In this document: in pieces, positions 51,459 through 61,746 of the stretch
Layout of the letters: each line of letters begins with the position of its first letter
How positions within the stretch are numbered: position 1 is the stretch's first letter
Assembly: GCF_030317035.1 (NCBI RefSeq)
Contig: NZ_JASZYK010000001.1
Span: forward strand, 1,240,001-1,304,000
DNA from: Variovorax sp. J22G73
GTDB lineage: Bacteria > Pseudomonadota > Gammaproteobacteria > Burkholderiales > Burkholderiaceae_C
Length of the DNA stretch: 64,000 nt
Direction of reading: 5' to 3'
Program-made: the position numbers and the translations under genes
The notes under the pieces: model-generated
What the model saw: the letters and a program-made list of their open reading frames with translations, nothing else
The model's database searches: none
What the model was told of the DNA's origin: nothing

Positions 51459-52250
51459 TTATTTCTTCAGGCCGAGGGTGAGTTCGGTGTCTTCCGCGGC
51501 ACGCGCGCTGGCATCGGCCGCGCGCGCGCTCAGGTCGGGCGCCAGGGCGCGCCGGCCGTCGAACACGAAGCAGTCGCCGTGGTAGTGCGCGCCGCCGACC
51601 TGCTCGAAGTACTTCAGGATGCCGCCTTCGAGCTGCAGCACGTTTTCCACGCCTTCTTCGCGCATCAGGATGGCGGCTTTTTCGCAGCGGATGCCGCCGG
51701 TGCAGAAGCTCACCACCGTCTTGCCCGCGAAGTCGGCGCGGTGCGCCTTGAGCGCGGGCGGGAATTCGGTGAACTTGGTGATGCGCCAGTCGATGGCGCC
51801 GTCGAAGCTGCCTTCGTCGACCTCGAAGTCGTTGCGCGTGTCGAGCAACGCAATTTCGCGGCCCGCGTCGTCGTGGCCCTGGTCGAGCCAGCGCTTGAGC
51901 GTGGGCGCGTCCACGCCGGGCGCGCGGCCTGCGGCGGGCTGGATGGCGGGGTGGTCCATGCGGATGATCTCGCGCTTGAGCTTCACCAGCATGCGGCGAA
52001 ACGGCTGCGTGGCCGACCAGCTTTCCTTGGCTTCCAGGTTGGCAAAGCGCGCATCGGCGCGCAAATGGGCCAGAAAGGCCCGAACGCCGTCGGCCGAGCC
52101 GGCCAGGAACAGGTTGATTCCCTCGGGCGCCAGCAGGATGGTGCCCATGAGGTCCAGGGCCTGGGCGCGGGCGCGCAGGTCTTCACGCAGCACGGGGCTG
52201 TCGTCTATGCCTACGAACTTGTAGGCCGCGATATTCAAAATCTCTTGCAC
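51459..52250 (-). CDS. trhO: tRNA uridine-34 hydroxylase (rhodanese-like)
   Basis: Forms 5-hydroxyuridine at U34 of tRNA, oxygen-dependent, 263 residues. The N-terminal YceA domain starts [15 protein letters not shown] with [16 protein letters not shown]. The rhodanese domain carries the active loop [13 protein letters not shown], whose first cysteine is catalytic. The start is GTG at 52250, directly before [11 protein letters not shown], the conserved beginning; no better ATG precedes it. It is divergent from dnaE, 147 bases apart. Confidence 0.93.
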   Translation of the reverse strand: MQEILNIAAYKFVGIDDSPVLREDLRARAQALDLMGTILLAPEGINLFLAGSADGVRAFLAHLRADARFANLEAKESWSATQPFRRMLVKLKREIIRMDHPAIQPAAGRAPGVDAPTLKRWLDQGHDDAGREIALLDTRNDFEVDEGSFDGAIDWRITKFTEFPPALKAHRADFAGKTVVSFCTGGIRCEKAAILMREEGVENVLQLEGGILKYFEQVGGAHYHGDCFVFDGRRALAPDLSARAADASARAAEDTELTLGLKK

Positions 52251-52297
52251 GGGGGGCGATTCTAGGCGGCGCCGGGCCGCCCCAAGCCGCCGAGCCT

Positions 52298-52309
52298 CCC
52301 CCTGGGGGG
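52298..52309. repeat. Short GC palindrome CCCCCTGGGGGG in trhO/dnaE gap
   Basis: A near-perfect GC stem of the type CCCCC[A/T]GGGGG. Similar cores occur in two other intergenic regions at 24419-24429 and 43977-43986, so it may be a small dispersed element of this genome. Function not evident. Confidence 0.4.
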
Positions 52310-52397
52310 TGGCGAAGCACACCAAGCGGCAAGCCGGGGGGCTGAAGTTTCCATCGTCAACCCACATGGTGGAGGCGCTGGTTTCTACAATGAGGCC

Positions 52398-55300
52398 ATG
52401 TTTGTTCACCTGCGCCTTCACACCGAGTTTTCCGTCGTCGACGGTACCAACCGCATCGACGAAGCCGTCAAGGCCGCCGCCTCCGACAACCAGCCCGCGC
52501 TGGCCATCACCGACCTGAACAACCTGTTCGGGGCGCTCAAGTTCTACAAGCAGGGGCGCGGCAAGGGCGTCAAGCCCGTCATCGGCGCCGAAGTGTTCGT
52601 GGACGGCCTGGGCAAGGAGCCCGGCGCGCTGACCCGCATCGTGCTGCTGGTGCAAAGCACCGAGGGCTACCTGAACCTGTCCGAGCTGCTGGCGCGCGCC
52701 TGGACGCAGAACGTGAGCCGCGGCCAGTCGCAGGCGGCCTGCAAGCTCGACTGGCTCGAGGAACTCTCGGGCGGCATGATCGCCCTGTCGGGCGCGCAGG
52801 CCGGGCCGCTGGGCCAGCCCTTGCTGCAGGGCCAGGACGAACGCGCGGCCGAACTGGCGCTGCGCCTGGCCGGCATGTTCCCGCACCGCTTCTACATCGA
52901 GCTGCAACGCGCCGGCCGTCCTGAAGACGAGCCGCACGTGATCGCTGCCGTGAAGCTCGCGGCCCGCCTGAAGCTGCCGGTGGTCGCCACGCACCCGGTG
53001 CAGTTCGCCGCCCGCGAAGACTACGAGGCGCACGAGGCGCGCGTGTGCATTTCCGAAGGCGAGATTCTCGGCAACCCGCGCCGCGTGCGCAGGTTCACCG
53101 ACGAGCAGTACTTCAAGTCGACCGCCGAGATGCAGGCGCTGTTCGCCGACGTGCCGAGCGCGCTGGCCAACACGGTCGAGATCGCCAAGCGCTGCAACCT
53201 GACGCTGGTGCTGGGCAAGCCGCAGCTGCCCGACTTTCCGACGCCCTTCATCGCCGAAGGCGTGCGCATGCCGATCGGCGACTTCTTCCGCCAGGAGTCG
53301 TTCGAGGGCCTCGAGGTGCGCCTGGCGCACCTGTATCCCGACGCGGCCAAGCGCGACGCCGAACGGCCGCGCTACGTGGAGCGTCTCGAGTTCGAGATCA
53401 ACACCATCCTGAACATGGGGTTCCCGGGCTACTTCCTGATCGTGGGCGACTTCATCAAGTGGGCCAAGGAAAACGGCTGCCCGGTGGGCCCGGGCCGGGG
53501 CTCGGGTGCCGGCTCGCTGGTGGCCTACGCGCTGAAGATCACCGACCTGGACCCGCTCGAATACAAGCTGCTGTTCGAACGCTTCCTGAACCCCGAACGC
53601 GTCTCGATGCCCGACTTCGACATCGACTTCTGCCAGGGCAACCGCGACCGCGTGATCGACTACGTGAAGGACAAGTACGGCCGCAACGCCGTGAGCCAGA
53701 TCGCCACCTTCGGTACCATGGCCGCGCGCGCGGCCATCCGCGACGTGGGCCGCGTGCTGGACATGAGCTACATGTTCTGCGACGGCATCAGCAAGCTGAT
53801 TCCGAACAAGCCCGGCATGTCGGTCACGCTGCAGTACCCGCCCGAGAAGAAGATCGAGGGCGACAAGAACAACTACGCCATCGAGATGGAGCCGCAGCTC
53901 GCGGAGCGCATCGAGAAGGAAGAAGAAGTGCGCATGCTGGTCGAGCTGGCGCAAAAGCTCGAAGGCATGACCCGCAACATCGGCATGCACGCCGGGGGCG
54001 TGCTCATTGCGCCGGGCAAGCTCACCGACTTCTGCCCGCTGTACCAGCAGCCCGGCAGCGAATCGGCCGTGAGCCAGTACGACAAGGACGACGTGGAGGC
54101 CATCGGCCTGGTGAAGTTCGACTTTCTGGGCCTGGCCACGCTCACCATCCTGGAGATTGCGCGCGAGTTCATCATGAAGCGCCACAAGGGCCAGGAGAAC
54201 TTCGCCTTCGAGAACATTCCGCTGAAGGACGCGGCCACCTACCGCCTGTTCTCCGACGGCAAGACCGAGGCCGTGTTCCAGTTCGAATCCCGCGGCATGC
54301 AGGGCATGCTGAAAGACGCGCGCCCCACGCGGCTGGAAGACCTGATCGCGCTGAACGCGCTGTACCGCCCCGGCCCGATGGACCTGATTCCCAGCTTCGT
54401 GGCGCGCAAGCACGGCCGCGAAGACGTGGAGTACCCGCACCCGGCCGTGGCCGAAATGCTCTCCGAGACCTACGGGATCATGGTCTACCAAGAGCAGGTG
54501 ATGCAGACCGCGCAGATCCTGGGCGGCTACTCGCTCGGCGGCGCCGACCTGCTGCGCCGCGCCATGGGCAAGAAGAAGCTCGAGGAAATGGCCGAGCACC
54601 GCGAGAAATTCCGCGCGGGCGCACTGGCCACGCACGGCATTCCGCAGGACAAGGCCGACGAGATCTTCGACTTGATGGAGAAGTTCGCGGGCTACGGCTT
54701 CAACAAGTCGCACGCCGCCGCGTACTCGCTGCTGGCGTACCACACGGGCTGGCTCAAGGTCCACTACACGGCCGAGTTCTTCTGCGCCAACATGACCGTG
54801 GAAATGGACGACACGGACAAGCTGAAGCTGCTGTTCGAAGACGCCCAGAAAAACTTCGGCATCACCTTCGAGCCGCCGGACGTCAACCGCGGCAACTACC
54901 GTTTCGAGCCCGTCACCGACAAGGTGATCCGCTATGGGCTGGGCGCCGTGAAGGGCACCGGCCAGCTCGCGGTGGAAGCCGTGGTGCGCGCGCGCGAAGA
55001 GGGCGGCCCGTTCAAGAGCCTTTTCGATTTCTGCGTGCGCATCGACCGCCAGCGCATCAACAAGCGCACGGTAGAGGCGCTCATCAAGGCCGGCGCGTTC
55101 GATGCCATCCAGCAGAACCGCGCCTCGCTCATTGCCTCGGTCGACCGCGCCTTCGAGTTCGCCAACGCCACCGCGGCCAATGCGGCGCAGGTCGACATCT
55201 TCGGCGACGCCGAGCACGGCTCGGCCACCGCCGAACCCGACCTGGTCGACGCCACGCCCTGGGGCGTGAAGGAGCGGCTCACGCTCGAGAAGACGGCCGT

Positions 55301-55916
55301 GGGCTTCTACCTGTCGGGCCACCTGTTCGACGAGGTGTCGCACGAGGTGCGCCGCTTCTGCAAGCGCGAAATCGGCGACCTGCTCGACAGCCGCGACCAG
55401 CAGGTCATCGCGGGCATCGTGAGCGACTTTCGCGTCATCAACGGCCAGCGCGGCCGGCTGGCGATCTTCAAGCTCGACGACAAGTCGGAGTCCATCGACG
55501 CCACCGCCGACGAGGCGCTCATCAACGCCAACCGCAACACGCTGAAGGACGACGAGCTGGTCATCGTCAGCGGCCGGCTGCAGCCCGCGCGCGGCGGCTT
55601 CGAGGCGCGCTTCCAGGTGCAGCAGGTGTGGGACCTGGCCACGGCGCGCTGCCGCTTCGGCAAGTTCCTGCGCGTGGCGGTGAACGGCAAGGCGCCCGAC
55701 ATCGCGCGGCTGCTGAAGGCCTTTCCGCCGCGCACCGAGCAGACCGAGGTGGGCGACCTGGTGCAGGGCCTGCCGGTGCGCCTGTCGATGGCGCGCGCGG
55801 GTGCGCAGGTCGAGCTGCAACTGGGCGAGCGCGCCAAGTTCTTCCCGACCGACGCGGCGCTGGCCAGCTGGACCGCGCAGGCGGAAGCGGGCAAGGCGCT
55901 GATCGTCTACGACTGA
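52398..55916 (+). CDS. dnaE: DNA polymerase III subunit alpha
   Basis: Replicative polymerase of 1172 residues. The N-terminal PHP domain ([19 protein letters not shown]) has HLRLHTEFS in place of the active HxH, with H-L-R-L-H retained. The C-family polymerase core has catalytic aspartates 406 and 408 in PDFDIDFC, equal to E. coli 401/403. The fingers, helix-hairpin region ([28 protein letters not shown]) and OB-fold follow; the last 30 residues would contact clamp and tau. The ATG at 52398 matches the usual start [10 protein letters not shown]. It is monocistronic, divergent from trhO. Confidence 0.97.
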   Translation: MFVHLRLHTEFSVVDGTNRIDEAVKAAASDNQPALAITDLNNLFGALKFYKQGRGKGVKPVIGAEVFVDGLGKEPGALTRIVLLVQSTEGYLNLSELLARAWTQNVSRGQSQAACKLDWLEELSGGMIALSGAQAGPLGQPLLQGQDERAAELALRLAGMFPHRFYIELQRAGRPEDEPHVIAAVKLAARLKLPVVATHPVQFAAREDYEAHEARVCISEGEILGNPRRVRRFTDEQYFKSTAEMQALFADVPSALANTVEIAKRCNLTLVLGKPQLPDFPTPFIAEGVRMPIGDFFRQESFEGLEVRLAHLYPDAAKRDAERPRYVERLEFEINTILNMGFPGYFLIVGDFIKWAKENGCPVGPGRGSGAGSLVAYALKITDLDPLEYKLLFERFLNPERVSMPDFDIDFCQGNRDRVIDYVKDKYGRNAVSQIATFGTMAARAAIRDVGRVLDMSYMFCDGISKLIPNKPGMSVTLQYPPEKKIEGDKNNYAIEMEPQLAERIEKEEEVRMLVELAQKLEGMTRNIGMHAGGVLIAPGKLTDFCPLYQQPGSESAVSQYDKDDVEAIGLVKFDFLGLATLTILEIAREFIMKRHKGQENFAFENIPLKDAATYRLFSDGKTEAVFQFESRGMQGMLKDARPTRLEDLIALNALYRPGPMDLIPSFVARKHGREDVEYPHPAVAEMLSETYGIMVYQEQVMQTAQILGGYSLGGADLLRRAMGKKKLEEMAEHREKFRAGALATHGIPQDKADEIFDLMEKFAGYGFNKSHAAAYSLLAYHTGWLKVHYTAEFFCANMTVEMDDTDKLKLLFEDAQKNFGITFEPPDVNRGNYRFEPVTDKVIRYGLGAVKGTGQLAVEAVVRAREEGGPFKSLFDFCVRIDRQRINKRTVEALIKAGAFDAIQQNRASLIASVDRAFEFANATAANAAQVDIFGDAEHGSATAEPDLVDATPWGVKERLTLEKTAVGFYLSGHLFDEVSHEVRRFCKREIGDLLDSRDQQVIAGIVSDFRVINGQRGRLAIFKLDDKSESIDATADEALINANRNTLKDDELVIVSGRLQPARGGFEARFQVQQVWDLATARCRFGKFLRVAVNGKAPDIARLLKAFPPRTEQTEVGDLVQGLPVRLSMARAGAQVELQLGERAKFFPTDAALASWTAQAEAGKALIVYD

Positions 55917-55921
55917 TCGGG

Positions 55922-55976
55922 CCCAAGCCCTTCCCAAGCCCTTCCCAAGTACTTCCCGAGTACGTCCCATGTGCTT
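55922..55976. repeat. Five tandem 11-base units downstream of dnaE
   Basis: Units CCCAAGCCCTT twice, then CCCAAGTACTT, CCCGAGTACGT and CCCATGTGCTT run head to tail right after the dnaE stop and diverge progressively. A related 12-base array lies at 63089-63148. Confidence 0.75.
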
Positions 55977-56054
55977 CGCCGGCGTGGGCCCATTGGGGCG
56001 CTGGCTACGATTCCTCCCGCATTGCAACCCCTGCAGTTCAAGGAGGAACTCGCC

Positions 56055-56420
56055 ATGAAGAAAAAACCGTCACTCGTTTGCGCGCTGGGCCTGGCCACGG
56101 TGCTGGCCCTGCCGCTCGCGGCCTCGGCCCAGTACGTCGGCCCCAGCTCGGTGCCCGCCATGACCGTCAAGCAGCTGCTGGACACCGGCAAGGACGACCA
56201 GCACGCCACGCTGCGCGGCTTCATCGTCTCGCACGACGGCGGCGAGCACTACACCTTTGCCGACGACACCGGCCGCATGAAGGTGGAGATCGACGCCAAG
56301 CACTTTCCGCCCGGCGTGAAGATCGACGACAAGGTGCGCGTCGAGGTCTCGGGCGAATTCGACAAGGACCTCGTGGGCAAGGCCGAGCTCGACGTGAAGC
56401 GGCTCAGCGTCGTCCGCTGA
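56055..56420 (+). CDS. Periplasmic BOF (YgiW/YdeI) family stress protein
   Basis: A 121-residue protein. Signal [24 protein letters not shown], then the OB-like BOF domain: [52 protein letters not shown], ending [14 protein letters not shown]. coli YgiW and Salmonella YdeI support tolerance to peroxide, cadmium and antimicrobial peptides; the role here is unproved. AAGGAGGAACT precedes the ATG. It is convergent with the helicase gene, 16 bases between stops. Confidence 0.88.
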   Translation: MKKKPSLVCALGLATVLALPLAASAQYVGPSSVPAMTVKQLLDTGKDDQHATLRGFIVSHDGGEHYTFADDTGRMKVEIDAKHFPPGVKIDDKVRVEVSGEFDKDLVGKAELDVKRLSVVR

Positions 56421-56436
56421 CGCCGGCCTTCCGTTT

Positions 56437-59400
56437 TCAGAGCGCCTTCTTGAGCGCCTGCTCGATCTGCTCGAGCACCGCTTCAGGCGCATGCAGCCAG
56501 TCCTTGGCCAGCACCTGCATCACCTGCCAGCCGAAGGCGCCCAGGATGCGCGGGCGCGACACGTAGCGCTCCAGCACGTTGCGGTTCTCGTAGTGGGTGG
56601 CGGTGTCCACCAGCACGCCCAGCGCGTAGTGGCCGTTGCCTTCCACGCGCACCGCCAGGTCGCAGCGAAAGCGCGACTGGCCCACCTGTTCGTCCACCGC
56701 GTGCCCGCGCGCGCGCAGCGCCTGCGCGATCTGCGACGCGACGTCGTCAGCGTGCGCATGACGCGAACGACCTGCCGCCGCGCCCGCGCCGCGCGTGAGC
56801 GGGTTCATGCCCTCGAGCACGCGCCGCGCCGTCTCGGCGTCGCCGCGCGACAGGCACTCCGCGTAGCGCAGAAAGTTCTTCAGCGCCGCCGCGCCCTCGT
56901 TGTGGTCGTTGGTGATCGCCTCGTGGCGAATGGTCGAGACCACCGCCATGTGGTGCCTGGCGCGGCTGAAGATCACGTTCAGCCGCTTCTCGCCGCCGCG
57001 CTGGTTGATGGGGCCGAAGTTCATCAGCATGCGGCCTTCGGGGTTGGGGCCGTAGCAGATGCTCAGGATGATGATGTCGCGCTCGTCGCCCTGCACGTTC
57101 TCCAGGTTCTTGATGAAGAGGCCGCAGAACTGGTCGTCTTCCTCGCGCACGTACTCGGCCTCGAGGCGGGCCGCGAAGTCGGGGTCGGTGGCGCCGAGCG
57201 CGTTCAGCTCGTCCTCGATCTCGCCTTGCTGCGCTTCGGAGAAAGCCACGATGCCCAGGCTGCGCCCGGTCTCGCGCTTCAGCAGCTCGCGCACCAGCTG
57301 TGCGATGTGGCGCGCCTCGCCGTCGTTCACGCGGTTCTCGTACACCGCGTCGCTCACGCGGTGGAAGCTGATGGCGCGCGAGAGCAGCGCATCGGCATGC
57401 GCCTTCACCGATTCGTCGGTCGGGCTGCGCGACTGCACCACGATCTCGCCGCGCTCGGGCGCGGGCAGGCTGCGGTCCGGAATGGTGTACAGGTTGCCCG
57501 CGTAGAAGGCCGCGTTCGAGAAGCCGATGAGCGACTCGTAGCGGCTGCGGTAGTGCCAGGCCAGCAGCGTGGCCGGCAGGTTGCGCGCGCCCTGGTTGAG
57601 CAGGCTGTCGGCGTCGAGCACCACGGCGATGCGGTCGCCCCGTTCGCCGCTTTCGCTGTCCTCGCTATCGTCTCCGCTCACGGAGATCGTGTCGTCTTCC
57701 GCGTCGCGGCTCGACGAGAAGAAGCTGGTCGGCGGCAGCTGCATCTCGTCGCCCACCACGATGATCTGCGGCGCGCGGTACAGCGCGGGCACGGCCTCTT
57801 CCACGGGAATCTGGCTGGCCTCGTCGAAGATGACCACGTCGAACAGATCGGCCGCGAGCGGCAGCGTGTCGGACACCGACAGCGGGCTCATGAGCCAGAT
57901 GGGCTTCATGTCGCGCACCACGCGGCCGGTGTCGCCGCTGGCCAGTTCGCGAATCGCCTTGTAGCGCATGGTCTTGCCGAACTCGTGCTCCAGCTCGCGG
58001 CGCCCAGCGTTGTAGCTCTTCTTGAAGAGCTTGCCGTCGGCGTCGAGCTGGCTGGCGGGCAGGGCGCTTTTCTGCACATGGTCGCGAAAGCGCTGGCGCA
58101 CCGCGGCGGCGAGCGTGCGTGCGTTGTGCGCCAGCAGCAGGCGCTCGGCATCGCCCAGGCGCTGCGCATGGCGCGCGAGCACGGCGCCGTCGAAGCGCGG
58201 CAGCCAGCGCTCGGCGCGGTACACGCGCTCCAGCCCTTCGCGCGCCACGGCGAACTCGATGGCGTCGGGCGGCAGCGCCAGGGTGCGCAGCGCGGTGGAA
58301 ACGGCCGCGTCGGCATCGGCCAGTTCCTGCAACGGCACCAGCACGGAGGGCAGGGCGTCGGCCTGGTCGCGCAGCGTGCGCGCCAGGGCCTCGAGGGCGT
58401 TCAAGGGCTGCGCGCCGGCGTCGTGCAGCAGCTGGTGCCACAGGGCGTCGAGCGTGTCGGTGCGCGCGCCGGCCGCGGCGAGCTTTTCGACGGTCTTGCC
58501 GGCAGCGCCCGCGGCGTCGGTGCGCAGGTGCACCTGGAACTCGGCGCGCAGGCTGGTGCTGTCGTCCGCGTGGCGCATCGCCTGCAGTTGTTGCGCGAAG
58601 GCCTCGGCGTCGGTGCAGCCGTAGTCGGCCTCGATCTGCGCGGCCTGCTTCTGAAGCGCGGCGCGGGCGTTGTGCTCGGCCAGCAGGTCTTCCAGCAGCT
58701 GGCTGGGCTGCGGGCGCACGGCATACGCCGCGAAGTCGTAGCGGCGCTTGAGCTCGCCCGACAGGCGCCACCACGACGGCTGCAGCCAGCGCAGCAGCGA
58801 GCCTTGCTGCGCGCGGGCCTGCGCGAGGCCGGCCTCGGTGTCGCCGGGCGAGAGCTTGTCGCGCCAATGGCCGGTGCGCTGCAGCGTGTCGTCCAGCGCC
58901 TGCTGCAGGCTGCGGCGTTGCGCCAGTGCGTTGCCGAGCGCCACGCTGCTCGGGTGCGTGCCGTCGAGCAGGGCCAGCTGGCCGCGTGCCGCCAGCGAGG
59001 CGACGCGGCGCGCGTCGGCCACCACGGCCAGTGCGTCGCGCCAAAGCACCTTGTCGCCGGCCAGCGGTGGCCATGCATCGGCCAGCGCGTCGCGGCAAAC
59101 ACCACTCAGCTCGGTGGCGCGTTCGCTCAGCTCGACCAGCCGCGCAAGCGGCTTCTCCTGCTTCAGCAGCGCAGGCGCAAGCTGCGCGAACACATGCTGC
59201 GCGAGGCTGGGCGCGCCCAGGCTTTCGGTCACGGCCAGATGCAGCCGCGACACCAGCTCCGCATGCTGGCGCCAGGCTGAATAGGTGGGCAGCGCCTCGG
59301 CCTGCAGCGGCGTGAGCGCGGGGTCGTGCGCCTTCAGCGCGATGAGCCGCGCGACCAGTTCGCGCAGCGTGACCGCGATGTGCGCGGGCACGTCGCGCAT

Positions 59401-61746
59401 GGCGGCGTCGAAGCGCTCCAGCGCCTGCAGGTCGAGCGCCATGGCATCGAGCACCCGGGTGCGCTCGGCCGATTCCTGCGTCAGCGCCTCGGGCGCTTCC
59501 AGCCATTGCTCGTAGGTCTTGCGCAGGTTCTGCACGAAGGACTTCTTGTCGCCCTGCGAGTCGTGGATCATGCAGCACAGCTCGTCCAGCCCCTGCTGGC
59601 GCAGGCGGTGGAACACCACGTCGATGGCGGCGCGCTTCTCGCAGACGAACAGCACGCGCTGGCCGCGGCCCGCGTAGTCGGCAATCAGGTTGGTGATGGT
59701 CTGCGACTTGCCCGTGCCCGGCGGGCCCTGGATGATGTAGCTGGTGCCCGTGCGCGCCAGCGCCACGGCGGCGGTTTGCGTGGCGTCTGCCTGCACCACC
59801 GGCCACTGCGCGGCCAGCGGCAGCGCGGGGGGCGCCTCGGCATCGACCTGGCGCGGCTGCAGCGAGAACACGCGGTCGAAGGCCTCGCTCGCGAGTTCGC
59901 TTTCGGCCAGGCCCGAGTAGTCGCGCACCAGCGACATCTTGCGGTGGTTGAAGTTGCCCAGCGTCACGGCGGTGAGGTCGATGTCCCACTGGTAGGGGTT
60001 GCCGCTGCTCTCGCGCAGCGCGAGCGTGGTGCGCTCGGTTTCTTCCGCGGCAGCGGTGCCTGTCATTTGCGGCGCTCGCGGTTGCGGCGGCGCGCCGACG
60101 GCGTCGCGCAGCGGCAAGGGCACCGGGCGCACGCGCGCATGAAAGAGCTGCAGCCCGAGCGGGCGGAAGTCGTCCTGCGCGTAGCTGAAGTCCTGCGCGG
60201 CCACCGGCACGGCGGACGGCGTGCGCACCCGCGTGCGGCACTTGAACTGCTCCAGCCGCTGGCGCGCGCGCTGGTGAATGACCGCGATCTCGGGCTGCTT
60301 CACCAGCCGCAGCTGCACGCCCGGTTCGCTCTGCGCGATCTGCGCCGCGATCTGCGCGTGGAACTGCTCGATGGGGGTCTCGCGCAGGTCCACCGTCTCG
60401 GGCAGCACGATGCCGTACAGCTGGCGCAGGTGGTGCCGCAACGTGGGGTTGACCTGCGCCTCGCTGGTGGCGGCTTCGAGCAGGTACTGGTCGCGCACGC
60501 CCTTCTTGCGCGTGAGCTCCACCGGCAGCATCAGCAGCGGCGAGGCGATGCGCTCGGCCTGCTCGGGCCCGCCGGGCGCGCCTTCCTTCAGGTTGTGCCA
60601 GCGCAGGAACGCGATGACCAGCGACAGCTGCGACAGGCCGTACTCGGCCCGGTCGCGCCGCGCTTCCTGCAGGATGCGGTCGAGCGCGCCCGGCAGGTAG
60701 GGCTGGTCTTCGAAGCGCAGCCAGCGCGCGAGCGGCACCGGGTCGCAGCTGGCGATGTCGGCGGCAAAGCGGCCGTCCCACACGCAGAGCTGGTCGACGC
60801 GGATGCTGTGCATGTCCACCACCAGCGGCACGCTGGCGATGGTGAGGTTCACGTGCGCCTGCGTCGGCTTGAAGTACAGCAGGCGGTTGCGGCGCGACAG
60901 GTCGAACAGCCGGTCGCGCAGGTGCAGCTGGATGGCCTGGCGGCGCTGGCTGGCGCCGTCCTTCGCGGGGGCGACGTGCCCGATACCCAAGCCCAGGCCG
61001 AAGTTCAGGTCCAGCGGCTGGTCGCGGTAGGTTTCGAGCCGGCGGATCACCGAGGGCAGGTCGCGCGCGCGCTCGTGGCGGTCGAGCGCGGTCATCTCGA
61101 AGACCACGGCGGCCACCACCGGGTGCAGGCGGCGGTTCAGCTCGAACAGGTTGCTGCGGTGCGCTGCGAAGCGGGCGAGCTCTTCGCCGAGCGTGAAGTC
61201 CAGCCCGCACGACAGGCTGGCCAGCACCTGGCCCAGGCACAGGATGTCGCCGAGCGCGTCGTGGTGCCCCAGGCGCAGCTCCCACGCGGTGTAGCCGGGC
61301 AGGTAGACGGGGCGCGTGGGCACGGTGTCGGGCGTGGCGTTTGCCATCACCGCGAGGTTCTCGACCGCGACGCTCGCATCGGCGTCGATGGTCACGCGCT
61401 GCTCGCCCACCACGCGCAGCACGGAGGCCACGGGTTGCTCCAGCGGCGCGATGGCCTCGGGGTGGCGGCGCGGCTCAGCGCCTTCGGGGTTGGCAAGGGC
61501 GAGGGCCGGTGCGGCGGGTGCCTCGGTCACGCGGTAGGCGAAGACATTGCCGAGCGCGGCCACCTTGCCTTGCTCGTGCAATGCGGAGACCTCGCGCAGC
61601 AGCGGCAGCACGAGCTTGAGCACGTCGTCGGTCTGCAGGCCGCCGTGGGCGTCGGCGGTGTCCAGCAGCTGCAGCAGGGGAGCGGTGGCGGTGGCTGTGA
61701 CGTTGGGGGTGGCGTTGGGGGTGACGTTGGGGGTGACGTTGGTCAT
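56437..61746 (-). CDS. Giant SF1 helicase with DUF4011 and REase-like C-terminus
   Basis: A 1769-residue protein. After an NVTP-repeat tail, residues about 265-300 form DUF4011 (LRDRLFDLSRRNRLLYFKPTQ). The Upf1-like helicase has Walker A GPPGTGKS (Lys680) and Walker B FDEASQIP (Asp1308-Glu1309), separated by an unusually long insertion of about 600 residues. Late motifs are GDEMQLPPTSFF, WHYRSRYESLIGFSN and VIFSRARHHM. The last 100 residues match the restriction-endonuclease-like fold (Asp1696 in RCDLAV, GAFGWQVMQVLAKDW), but the usual ECD is LVD at 1712-1714. The ATG overlaps the peptidase stop (ATGA). Related proteins occur in defence islands; the function here is unknown. Confidence 0.88.
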   Translation of the reverse strand: MTNVTPNVTPNATPNVTATATAPLLQLLDTADAHGGLQTDDVLKLVLPLLREVSALHEQGKVAALGNVFAYRVTEAPAAPALALANPEGAEPRRHPEAIAPLEQPVASVLRVVGEQRVTIDADASVAVENLAVMANATPDTVPTRPVYLPGYTAWELRLGHHDALGDILCLGQVLASLSCGLDFTLGEELARFAAHRSNLFELNRRLHPVVAAVVFEMTALDRHERARDLPSVIRRLETYRDQPLDLNFGLGLGIGHVAPAKDGASQRRQAIQLHLRDRLFDLSRRNRLLYFKPTQAHVNLTIASVPLVVDMHSIRVDQLCVWDGRFAADIASCDPVPLARWLRFEDQPYLPGALDRILQEARRDRAEYGLSQLSLVIAFLRWHNLKEGAPGGPEQAERIASPLLMLPVELTRKKGVRDQYLLEAATSEAQVNPTLRHHLRQLYGIVLPETVDLRETPIEQFHAQIAAQIAQSEPGVQLRLVKQPEIAVIHQRARQRLEQFKCRTRVRTPSAVPVAAQDFSYAQDDFRPLGLQLFHARVRPVPLPLRDAVGAPPQPRAPQMTGTAAAEETERTTLALRESSGNPYQWDIDLTAVTLGNFNHRKMSLVRDYSGLAESELASEAFDRVFSLQPRQVDAEAPPALPLAAQWPVVQADATQTAAVALARTGTSYIIQGPPGTGKSQTITNLIADYAGRGQRVLFVCEKRAAIDVVFHRLRQQGLDELCCMIHDSQGDKKSFVQNLRKTYEQWLEAPEALTQESAERTRVLDAMALDLQALERFDAAMRDVPAHIAVTLRELVARLIALKAHDPALTPLQAEALPTYSAWRQHAELVSRLHLAVTESLGAPSLAQHVFAQLAPALLKQEKPLARLVELSERATELSGVCRDALADAWPPLAGDKVLWRDALAVVADARRVASLAARGQLALLDGTHPSSVALGNALAQRRSLQQALDDTLQRTGHWRDKLSPGDTEAGLAQARAQQGSLLRWLQPSWWRLSGELKRRYDFAAYAVRPQPSQLLEDLLAEHNARAALQKQAAQIEADYGCTDAEAFAQQLQAMRHADDSTSLRAEFQVHLRTDAAGAAGKTVEKLAAAGARTDTLDALWHQLLHDAGAQPLNALEALARTLRDQADALPSVLVPLQELADADAAVSTALRTLALPPDAIEFAVAREGLERVYRAERWLPRFDGAVLARHAQRLGDAERLLLAHNARTLAAAVRQRFRDHVQKSALPASQLDADGKLFKKSYNAGRRELEHEFGKTMRYKAIRELASGDTGRVVRDMKPIWLMSPLSVSDTLPLAADLFDVVIFDEASQIPVEEAVPALYRAPQIIVVGDEMQLPPTSFFSSSRDAEDDTISVSGDDSEDSESGERGDRIAVVLDADSLLNQGARNLPATLLAWHYRSRYESLIGFSNAAFYAGNLYTIPDRSLPAPERGEIVVQSRSPTDESVKAHADALLSRAISFHRVSDAVYENRVNDGEARHIAQLVRELLKRETGRSLGIVAFSEAQQGEIEDELNALGATDPDFAARLEAEYVREEDDQFCGLFIKNLENVQGDERDIIILSICYGPNPEGRMLMNFGPINQRGGEKRLNVIFSRARHHMAVVSTIRHEAITNDHNEGAAALKNFLRYAECLSRGDAETARRVLEGMNPLTRGAGAAAGRSRHAHADDVASQIAQALRARGHAVDEQVGQSRFRCDLAVRVEGNGHYALGVLVDTATHYENRNVLERYVSRPRILGAFGWQVMQVLAKDWLHAPEAVLEQIEQALKKAL
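61697..61742 (-). repeat. Tandem 12-base repeat at the start of the helicase gene
   Basis: Almost four copies of GTGACGTTGGGG (one with GGC for GAC) sit directly after the start codon and encode (N/A)-V/A-T-P repeats. Copy-number change keeps frame. It lies at the translational coupling site. Confidence 0.8.

Noticed and set aside
52251..55916. Antisense extension of trhO across dnaE
   Set aside because: The conserved TrhO start [11 protein letters not shown] follows GTG at 52250, and dnaE is certain.
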